Shown: positions 6,367 to 11,845 of the stretch, piece after piece
Position numbering within the stretch: the stretch's first letter is position 1
Layout of the letters: each line of letters begins with the position of its first letter
Assembly (NCBI GenBank): GCA_031270875.1
Contig: JAISXC010000120.1
Location: forward strand, 1 to 11,845
Origin: Desulfovibrio sp.
Lineage (GTDB): Bacteria; Desulfobacterota; Desulfovibrionia; Desulfovibrionales; Desulfovibrionaceae
Length of the DNA stretch: 11,845 nt
Direction: 5' to 3'
Notes under the pieces: model-generated
The model's database searches: none
Seen by the model: the letters and a program-made list of their open reading frames with translations, nothing else
Told to the model about the DNA's origin: nothing
Position numbers and translations under genes: made by a program

Positions 6367-7212
6367 ATGCGGGAAATTTCCTCGGAAAGCATCACAAAAG
6401 CCGTAGCCGAGCTGTCCGTCAAGGCGAACTGCATCCTGCCGGATGACGTTTACGGAGGGTTCAAAAACCTGTTGCAGGTCGAACCTTCTCCTGTAGGCAG
6501 GGATGTTCTCGGCCAGCTTCTGGAAAATGCCGACATTGCCAGGGACGAATCCATGCCCATCTGCCAGGATACCGGGCTTGCCGTGATTTTCGCGGAGCTC
6601 GGGCAGGGTGTGCGCATTACGGGAGGCAATTTTGAAGAAGCCGTCCACGAGGGGGTGCGCCGCGGCTACGTTGACGGCTATCTGCGCAAATCCGCCGTGG
6701 CCGAACCGCTCTTTGAGCGCAAAAACACCAGGGACAACACGCCCGCCGTTATCCACATCCGTGTGGTGCCGGGGGACAGCCTGCGACTGCGCCTGGCTCC
6801 GAAGGGTGCTGGCTCCGAAAACAAGGGCGTTCTGAAAATGCTTGTGCCTGCCGACGGCATTGAAGGCGTCAAAAAGGTCGTTCTGGACGCCGTTGTCGCC
6901 GCCGGGCCCAACTCCTGTCCGCCCATGATCGTGGGGGTGGGAATCGGCGGCAATATGGAAATCGCCTGTCTCTGCGCCAAGCGGGCCTGCGCGCGCGACG
7001 TGGAGTCAAAAAATCCGGATCCGCGTTACGCGGCCCTGGAAGACGAGCTGCTCGCGCTTGTCAACAAGACCGGCATCGGTCCGGCCGGGCTCGGCGGCAG
7101 AACGACAGCCCTGAAAGTCAATGTGGAATGGTACCCCACCCACATAGCCTGCCTGCCCGTTGCCGTGAATATCAACTGTCATGCCGCCCGCCATGCGGAA
7201 GTGGTGCTGTAA
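6367..7212 (+). CDS. Class I fumarate hydratase (or L-tartrate dehydratase), alpha subunit
   Basis: This 281-residue protein is the alpha subunit of the two-gene class I fumarase/TtdA family, an oxygen-sensitive 4Fe-4S hydro-lyase that interconverts (S)-malate and fumarate in the cytoplasm. The expected cluster cysteines are present: C66 in PICQDTG, C184 in NSCPP and C271 in NINCHAARH. The RKNTRDNTPA and VGVGIGGN signatures are also intact. GGAGG at 6354-6358, 8 nt upstream, sets the ATG at 6367; upstream codons in this frame belong to the promoter. The beta subunit begins 10 nt after the stop. Tartrate dehydratase (TtdAB) is in the same family and cannot be excluded, particularly because a TtdT-type transporter follows. 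It is the first gene after two promoters and the Rex-like operators. Confidence 0.92.
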   Translation: MREISSESITKAVAELSVKANCILPDDVYGGFKNLLQVEPSPVGRDVLGQLLENADIARDESMPICQDTGLAVIFAELGQGVRITGGNFEEAVHEGVRRGYVDGYLRKSAVAEPLFERKNTRDNTPAVIHIRVVPGDSLRLRLAPKGAGSENKGVLKMLVPADGIEGVKKVVLDAVVAAGPNSCPPMIVGVGIGGNMEIACLCAKRACARDVESKNPDPRYAALEDELLALVNKTGIGPAGLGGRTTALKVNVEWYPTHIACLPVAVNINCHAARHAEVVL

Positions 7213-7222
7213 GGAGGCCAGA

Positions 7223-7780
7223 ATGTCAGCACAGAAACACATTACAGCTCCCTTTGACGACGCCACGGCCCGCTCCCTGCGCGCCGGCGACAGCGTGCTC
7301 ATCAGCGGCACCATAATCGCGGCCCGCGATGCCGCGCACAAAGAGCTTGTGGAAACCCTTGAGCGCGGCGACAAGCTGCCCATAGATCTCCACGGCGTGG
7401 TTGTTTACTATGTCGGACCCGCGCCGGCGAAACCCGGCCAGCCGATCGGTTCGGCGGGACCGACGACCTCCGGCCGCATGGACGCCTATACCCCCACGCT
7501 CATTGAACAGGGACTCAAGGGCATGATCGGCAAAGGCTACCGCAAGCCCGAAGTCGTGGAAGCCATGAAAAAGCACGGAGTGCCCTATCTCGCCGCAGTG
7601 GGCGGGGCGGGCGCGCTCATTGCCCGGAGCATTAAAAAATATACCGTGCTCGCCTATGAGGAACTCGGACCGGAAGCCCTGGCCGCCATGGAGGTGGAAA
7701 ATTTCCCCGCCATTGTCGTCATAGACGCGGAAGGAAACGACTATTACTCCCAAGGACAGGCTCCCTACAGGGAAGACTGA
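7223..7780 (+). CDS. Class I fumarate hydratase (or L-tartrate dehydratase), beta subunit
   Basis: This 185-residue protein matches the C-terminal domain of single-chain class I fumarases (FumA/FumB) and the TtdB subunit. Family motifs are intact: ISGTIIAARDAAHK at residues 27-40, PIDLHG at about 53-58, and the substrate-binding run from GPAPAKPG through PTTSGRMD at about 65-87. With the alpha subunit it forms the active hydro-lyase; the beta part supplies most non-cluster substrate contacts. AAGGAGG at 7211-7217 is 5 nt before the ATG. The frame is open upstream into the alpha gene, but only this start has a ribosome binding site. The 10-nt gap to the alpha gene fits equal production of both subunits. 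Confidence 0.92.
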   Translation: MSAQKHITAPFDDATARSLRAGDSVLISGTIIAARDAAHKELVETLERGDKLPIDLHGVVVYYVGPAPAKPGQPIGSAGPTTSGRMDAYTPTLIEQGLKGMIGKGYRKPEVVEAMKKHGVPYLAAVGGAGALIARSIKKYTVLAYEELGPEALAAMEVENFPAIVVIDAEGNDYYSQGQAPYRED

Positions 7781-7802
7781 GGCGCGTTGCCGGTTTTTGT
7801 CG

Positions 7803-7821
7803 GTTTCCGGGCGGGGGAAAC
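7803..7821 (+). other. Short intercistronic stem-loop
   Basis: GTTTCC (7803-7808) pairs with GGAAAC (7816-7821) around a 7-nt G-rich loop, in the 91-nt gap between the fumarase beta and transporter genes. No T tract follows, so it is not a typical terminator. It might mark an RNA processing or stability point, or be chance. Confidence 0.2.
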
Positions 7822-7871
7822 GGATTGTCGGCCTCTTTGTCCGGTGAAAACATTTCAGCACAGGAGCAATT

Positions 7872-9314
7872 ATGAACAGGACAGTACGAGCCATTCTCCC
7901 TATCGCCGTCGCGGCCGTTGTCTGGCTGCTGCCAGTGCCGGACGGCCTGACGCCAAACGCAATGCGGTATTTCGGCATCTTTCTGGGCGTGATTCTCGCC
8001 CTGATTCTTGAACCGTTGCCCAATGCCGCCGTCGGCCTCATCGGCTGCACTCTGGCCGGCGCCCTGCGGCTGGTGCCCGCGCCGGACGGCAAAGTGGCCA
8101 CGCTCGGCCAGTCTCTCGGATTCACGCTGTCCGGTTTTGTGGACAGCACGGTATGGCTTATTTTTGTCGCCTACATGTTTGCCATGGGCTATGAAAAAAC
8201 CGGACTCGGCAAGCGCATCGCCCTGCTTCTCATGAAAAAGCTCGGCGGCAAGGCTCTGGGACTCGGCTATGCCACGGCTTTTTCCGATCTTGTCCTGGCT
8301 CCGTTCATTCCTTCGAACACCGCCCGCAGCGCGGGCACCGTCTATCCCGTCGTCAAGAACATTCCGCCCATGTACGGATCATTGCCGGAAAGCGAACCCC
8401 GGAAAATCGGCGCGTACCTGATGTGGATTTGTATTGCCACCACCTCGGTGACAAGTTCCATGTTCTTTACGGGGCTTGCGCCGAACCTGCTGGCGCTGTC
8501 GCTTATCAACAAGGCAGCGCCCAATGCCGCCCCCATCCTCTGGATGGACTGGTTCTGGTGCATGTTGCCCGCAGGCGTTATTCTGTTTACTCTGGTTCCC
8601 CTCATCACCTACTTCATCTATCCGCCAACGCAGAAAGAATTTCCTGAAACTCCCAAATGGGCCTCCTCCGAGCTTGAAAAACTCGGCCCCACCACCCGCA
8701 AGGAGTGGCTGATGGCTCTCATGGCCCTTATCGCCCTTCTTCTCTGGATATTCGGCTCAAAAATCATGAATGCCACCATGGTCGCGCTGGCCGTTCTCTG
8801 CCTGATGATCATTCTGGACATCATCAACTGGGACGACATCACCACCAACAAGAGCGCCTGGAACACCCTGACCTGGTTCGCCACCCTTGTGGGCATGGCG
8901 TCCGGACTCGCGCGCGTCGGTTTTCTCAAATGGCTCGGCGCTGTCTTTGCGGGCTACCTCTCCGGGGCCAGCGTGGCGGTGGTGCTTTTCGGCCTGCTGG
9001 CGCTCTTCTATTTCGCGCACTACTTCTTCGCCAGCCTCACGGCCCACACGACGGCCCTCATGCCCGTGCTGCTGGCAACCGGCGCGGCCGTGCCGGGCGT
9101 CGACATGCAGGTGCTCGGCATGATGCTGGCCGGCTCCCTCGGCATTATGGGGATACTCACGCCCTACGGCACCGGCCCCAGCCCCGTGTATTACAACACC
9201 GGATATATTGAGAGGAAGACCTTCTGGGCCTTCGGCTCCCTGTACGGTTTCATCTTTTTCGCCGTGTACGCCGTCTTTGCCATGTTGTGGTTCCCCACAG
9301 CCCTGAAATTCTGA
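7872..9314 (+). CDS. DASS (SLC13-type) dicarboxylate transporter, CitT/TtdT-like
   Basis: This 480-residue inner-membrane protein has about a dozen hydrophobic segments and the length of E. coli CitT and TtdT (487 residues). The divalent anion:sodium symporter signature is visible as two substrate/ion-site repeats: SNTAR at residues 148-152 in PFIPSNTARSAG, and SLTAHTTA at about 388-395. A TPYGTGPSPVYYNTGYI motif near the C-terminus is typical of the 2-oxoglutarate/citrate/tartrate branch. Members of this branch usually exchange a dicarboxylate or tricarboxylate for succinate rather than depend on sodium. Its place between a fumarase and a second hydro-lyase suggests it imports the pathway substrate and may export succinate made from fumarate. 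AGGAG (7862-7866) lies 5 nt before the ATG. The exact substrate cannot be told from the sequence. Confidence 0.9.
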   Translation: MNRTVRAILPIAVAAVVWLLPVPDGLTPNAMRYFGIFLGVILALILEPLPNAAVGLIGCTLAGALRLVPAPDGKVATLGQSLGFTLSGFVDSTVWLIFVAYMFAMGYEKTGLGKRIALLLMKKLGGKALGLGYATAFSDLVLAPFIPSNTARSAGTVYPVVKNIPPMYGSLPESEPRKIGAYLMWICIATTSVTSSMFFTGLAPNLLALSLINKAAPNAAPILWMDWFWCMLPAGVILFTLVPLITYFIYPPTQKEFPETPKWASSELEKLGPTTRKEWLMALMALIALLLWIFGSKIMNATMVALAVLCLMIILDIINWDDITTNKSAWNTLTWFATLVGMASGLARVGFLKWLGAVFAGYLSGASVAVVLFGLLALFYFAHYFFASLTAHTTALMPVLLATGAAVPGVDMQVLGMMLAGSLGIMGILTPYGTGPSPVYYNTGYIERKTFWAFGSLYGFIFFAVYAVFAMLWFPTALKF

Positions 9315-9337
9315 TCCCTGAAAATTTGTTCCGGCAA

Positions 9338-9372
9338 GGCAACAACGCTGTCTCGAAAGCGGCGCTGTTGCC
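9338..9372 (+). other. Strong intercistronic hairpin without T tract
   Basis: GGCAACA (9338-9344) pairs perfectly with TGTTGCC (9366-9372). Inside, CGCT (9346-9349) pairs with AGCG (9358-9361). It sits in the 86-nt gap between the transporter and the aconitase-like large subunit. No T run follows, so it is more likely to protect or divide the transcript than to end it. Confidence 0.35.
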
Positions 9373-9400
9373 CGCGCCGGAGTTCAGCAACGGGAGAAAT

Positions 9401-10651
9401 ATGCACGCGCTTGAAAAAATTCTCGCGAAAAAATCCGGCAGAGATGTCGTGAGGACCGGCGAAATAGTCAACTGCGCCGTGGATCTGGCCGGCATCAACG
9501 ACCTGTATCTGCAGACAGTGCGTTCCTTTCGGGAGATAAACGCGAAACGCATGGTCAATCCCGGTCAGGTCGTCATGTTCATGGATCACTACGCCCCCGC
9601 CTCCACAATTACCCAGGCGGACAACCAGAAACAGTTCCGCGAGTTCTTCAGGGAGCAGGGCGCGGAACTGGTGATGGACGTCAACGAGGGAGTCTGCCAC
9701 CAGGTTCTCGCCGACAAGGGATTCAGCAAGCCCGGCCGGCTCATTGTCATCACGGACTCGCACACGACCACCCACGGCGCTTTCGGCGCTTTCAGCACCG
9801 GCGTGGGCGCCACGGACATGGCGACGATTCTGGCGACCGGCAAACTGTGGTTCCGCGTGCCGGAGATCATCCGCATCATCATCAGCGGCAAAACATCCCC
9901 CGGCGTCTATGCCAAGGACGTCATCCTGCACATCATAGGCAAACTGGGCGCCGACCATGCCGTTTACAAGGGCGTTGAATTCGCCGGGGAGACCGTTTCC
10001 TCCTGGAGCGTTTCCGAACGCATGGCGCTTTGCAACATGACCACGGAAATGGGCGCCAAATGCTCGTATATTCAGCCGGACGAAGTTACCGGAGCTTTTC
10101 TCCGCGAAAGCGGCGCGACCAATTACGAGATCATGCGCACGGATGCCGGCTTCTCCTATGCCGAGGAATTGCGTTTTGACGCAAGCGGGATCGCCCCGCA
10201 GCTTGCCGCGCCCTCCAGCGTGGACAATGTCTTCCCGCTTGCCGGGCATCTCGGCCGGCGCATCGACCAGGCCTATCTCGGCTCCTGTACGGGCGGGCGT
10301 CTTGAAGATATCGCCGTGGCCGCAGGCATCGTCAAGGGCCGCAAAATCGCCGGAGGGACGCGCTTCCTGGTGGTGCCCGCTTCCCGCAAAACACTGCTGG
10401 ACGCCATGGAGAAAGGCTATATCCAGACCCTGGTCAACGCGGGCGCTACCCTCATAACGCCAAGCTGCGCGGCCTGTCTCGGCACGCACCAGGGATTGCT
10501 GGCCCCGGGCGAAACATGCGTTTCAGCCACCAACAGAAATTTCCCCGGCCGTATGGGAAGCACGGAGGCAAGCATCTATCTCGCATCACCGGCAACGGTC
10601 GCGGCTTCCGCCCTGGAAGGGGCGATTGCCGACCCCTCCGCCTATCTGTAA
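9401..10651 (+). CDS. Aconitase/isopropylmalate dehydratase-family hydro-lyase, large subunit (LeuC-like, possibly maleate or substituted-malate hydratase)
   Basis: The 416-residue length is that of the short LeuC/homoaconitase large-subunit branch. The 4Fe-4S ligands are C296 (GSCTGGR), C356 and C359 (SCAACLG). Other family marks are MDHYAPAS, TDSHTTTHGAFGAFSTGVG, ATGKLWFRVPE and TNRNFPGRMG. One oddity is that the usual GSCTNG reads GSCTGG, with Gly at 298 in place of Asn. GGGAG at about 9393, a few nt upstream, supports the ATG at 9401; the frame is open back into the transporter gene. No leucine or lysine biosynthesis gene is nearby. The neighbours are a fumarase, a dicarboxylate transporter and a LarA racemase, so a catabolic hydratase acting on maleate or a related cis-alkene diacid is a better guess than isopropylmalate isomerase. 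Known relatives with such roles are maleate hydratase (HbzI) and 2,3-dimethylmalate dehydratase (DmdA). The substrate is inferred. Confidence 0.85.
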   Translation: MHALEKILAKKSGRDVVRTGEIVNCAVDLAGINDLYLQTVRSFREINAKRMVNPGQVVMFMDHYAPASTITQADNQKQFREFFREQGAELVMDVNEGVCHQVLADKGFSKPGRLIVITDSHTTTHGAFGAFSTGVGATDMATILATGKLWFRVPEIIRIIISGKTSPGVYAKDVILHIIGKLGADHAVYKGVEFAGETVSSWSVSERMALCNMTTEMGAKCSYIQPDEVTGAFLRESGATNYEIMRTDAGFSYAEELRFDASGIAPQLAAPSSVDNVFPLAGHLGRRIDQAYLGSCTGGRLEDIAVAAGIVKGRKIAGGTRFLVVPASRKTLLDAMEKGYIQTLVNAGATLITPSCAACLGTHQGLLAPGETCVSATNRNFPGRMGSTEASIYLASPATVAASALEGAIADPSAYL

Positions 10652-10674
10652 CTCCCGGAAGCGAGGGAAAGCCC

Positions 10675-11175
10675 ATGTTTGAAAAAGCTCTGCGCGGACG
10701 CGTGTTTCTTTTCGGCAAAAATATAGACACCGACCAAATTTACCCCGGCCGTTTCGTGGAGCTGACCGATGTCGGCGACGTGGCGCAACACGCCATGCAA
10801 GGAGCCGATCCCGCGTTCGCCGCCGCCTGTGAAACGGGGGACATCATTGTCGCCGACAGCAATTTCGGTTGCGGCTCCAGCCGCGAACACGCGGCGGTCA
10901 CCCTGAAGGGCATCGGGGTGGGAGCCGTCGTCGCTCCTTCTTTCGGCCGCATATTTTACCGGAACGGCATCAATCTGGGTCTGCCCCTGCTGGTCTGCCC
11001 CGACCTGCATACCAAAGTCGTCGAGGGAGAGCGCATATCCATTGATGTGAACAGCGGCGAAATACGCAATGAATCCGGACAACTTCTCTCCCGGACGCAA
11101 CCTGTCACCGAATACATGATGCGCATCCTGGAAAGCGGAGGAATCAAGCCGCTGTTGCGCAGACAGTTCCAATAA
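10675..11175 (+). CDS. Aconitase/isopropylmalate dehydratase-family hydro-lyase, small subunit (LeuD-like)
   Basis: This 166-residue protein is the swivelling small subunit that completes the active site of the preceding large subunit. Motifs are the family's: NIDTDQIYPGRFVEL at residues 16-30, NFGCGSSREHA at 63-73 (substrate carboxylate binding and the active-site Ser/Arg), and GRIFYRNGINLGLP at 91-104. The length matches the short LeuD/HacB/DmdB branch, not the 200-residue enterobacterial LeuD. GAGGG at 10663-10667 is 7 nt before the ATG, and only 23 nt separate it from the large subunit, so the two are made together. The loop after DTDQ, which sets substrate choice in this family, reads IYPGRFVEL. 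This differs from the IIPARYL-type sequence common in isopropylmalate isomerases, consistent with a different substrate but not proof. Confidence 0.87.
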   Translation: MFEKALRGRVFLFGKNIDTDQIYPGRFVELTDVGDVAQHAMQGADPAFAAACETGDIIVADSNFGCGSSREHAAVTLKGIGVGAVVAPSFGRIFYRNGINLGLPLLVCPDLHTKVVEGERISIDVNSGEIRNESGQLLSRTQPVTEYMMRILESGGIKPLLRRQFQ

Positions 11176-11216
11176 ACTCCAACTCGGACAGTCTTTCTGT
11201 TTCAGGAGGCCAAACA

Positions 11217-11845
11217 ATGCAATACGAACTTGACTACGGCAGATCAAAGCTGAACTTCACCCTCCCCGACAGCATCAAACCCACCGTCATACACGCCGGC
11301 ATCAGGGAAAAATTGAAGGATCCTCTGGAACAGACGCGCGAAACGCTGAAAAATCCCGTGGGGACGCCGCCGCTGCTGGACATGCTGCGCGCCAAAAAAC
11401 CGAAGAATGTCGTCATTGTCGTCAATGACATCACCCGCCCCACGCCCTACGACATCCTTTTCCCGCCGCTGCTGGAAGTGCTTGCCGAGGCCGGCATCAA
11501 GGACGAACAGGTGACGCTCCTCATCGCTCTGGGAATTCACGACCCGCACACCGACAAGCAGAACCTGGAGGTTTACGGCGAGGAAATTGTCCGCCGTTTT
11601 AAGATAGTCAACCATGACGGCACGGATCAAGCCAATCTGGTAAAACTGGGCACGTTCAAATCCGGCTATGATTTCATCGTCAACCGCATGATCGTGGAAG
11701 CGGATTTCCTGATTGCCCTGGGCGTCGTCATGCCCCACTATTTCGCCGGATTCTCGGGCGGGCGCAAGTCCATCCTGCCCGGTCTGACTTCCAAGGAAAC
11801 CGTGGAAAAGAACCATGCCCGCATGGTGGAACTCATGGACTATCT
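11217..11845 (+). CDS. LarA-family nickel-pincer racemase (partial, N-terminal half)
   Basis: The frame runs from an ATG at 11217 (AGGAGG at 11204-11209, 7 nt upstream) to the window edge, giving 209 residues of a protein normally about 420-430 long. It matches the N-terminal domain of lactate racemase LarA (Lar_N, formerly DUF2088). The key residues align without gaps to the numbering I recall for L. plantarum LarA: catalytic H108 (ALGIHDPHT) and H174 (PHYFAGFSGG), K184 (the lysine linked to the nickel-pincer nucleotide) and H200 (the nickel ligand); D71 and R74 lie in the DxTRPxP motif. It should therefore racemise or epimerise an alpha-hydroxyacid by hydride transfer. The superfamily includes lactate, malate and other hydroxyacid racemases; the dicarboxylate neighbours make malate the leading guess. 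Cofactor genes larB, larC and larE are not in the window. Confidence 0.88.
   Translation, partial: MQYELDYGRSKLNFTLPDSIKPTVIHAGIREKLKDPLEQTRETLKNPVGTPPLLDMLRAKKPKNVVIVVNDITRPTPYDILFPPLLEVLAEAGIKDEQVTLLIALGIHDPHTDKQNLEVYGEEIVRRFKIVNHDGTDQANLVKLGTFKSGYDFIVNRMIVEADFLIALGVVMPHYFAGFSGGRKSILPGLTSKETVEKNHARMVELMDY

Noticed and set aside
9191..10489. 432-codon minus-strand open frame opposite the LeuC-like gene
   Set aside because: Antisense shadow; it crosses the transporter end, the intercistronic gap and most of the LeuC-like gene, without a start signal or family motif.
9401..11175. Assignment of the LeuCD-like pair as leucine biosynthesis genes leuC and leuD
   Set aside because: No leuA, leuB or ilv genes are adjacent, the operon mates are dicarboxylate catabolism genes, and the sequence has GSCTGG and IYPGRF variants; the family is certain but the leucine role is not supported.
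1..11845. CRISPR arrays, insertion sequences, tRNA or rRNA genes, and phage genes
   Set aside because: No regularly spaced repeats, transposase or integrase motifs, tRNA cloverleaf or CCA ends, or rRNA-like sequence were seen by eye; the only notable repeat is the 15-nt pair at the Rex-like sites.

Overview
The window looks like chromosomal DNA of a moderately GC-rich anaerobic bacterium, most likely a Desulfovibrio-like sulfate reducer (Desulfobacterota). This placement is an inference. It rests on the fused radical SAM/DUF2344 protein, the two-gene class I fumarase, a LarA-family protein and candidate Rex-type operators. No rRNA or other marker gene is present to confirm it. I saw no mobile elements, tRNA or rRNA genes, or CRISPR arrays. 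Coding density is high. The long open frames opposite pdxS/pdxT, the radical SAM gene and the aconitase-like gene are shadows of GC-rich codon use.

Left part (1-3126). On the minus strand a HAD-family phosphatase gene is followed by a YggT-family membrane protein gene that runs off the left edge. Divergent to them, and sharing a short promoter region, is pdxS-pdxT, which encodes both subunits of the DXP-independent pyridoxal 5'-phosphate synthase. A small conserved-looking hypothetical gene follows, then a compact candidate intrinsic terminator at 3102-3126.

Middle part (3113-6366). An 894-residue radical SAM protein carries a C-terminal DUF2344 domain. A 91-residue protein of unknown function begins within 3 bases of its end. 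After it lies a 291-bp, locally AT-rich intergenic region. It holds two copies of a Rex-like sequence (TTGTGAA-N4-TTnnCAA) 112 bp apart and two TTGACA-type promoters. The second operator copy overlaps the -35 box of the first promoter.

Right part (6367-11845). This is a tightly spaced, same-strand gene set: fumarase/tartrate dehydratase alpha and beta subunits, a DASS-family dicarboxylate transporter, large and small subunits of an aconitase/isopropylmalate dehydratase-type hydro-lyase, and the first 209 codons of a LarA-family nickel-pincer racemase with its known catalytic positions conserved. None of the neighbours belongs to leucine or lysine biosynthesis, so the hydro-lyase is probably catabolic. 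The set can be read as a route for C4 hydroxy-dicarboxylates: import by the transporter, cis-alkene to (R)-hydroxyacid by the hydro-lyase (as known for maleate hydratase), (R)/(S) interconversion by the LarA homologue, then dehydration to fumarate by the fumarase. NADH-responsive control by Rex would suit a pathway that feeds fumarate reduction. This is the most interesting system in the window; the substrate assignment is inferred, not shown.
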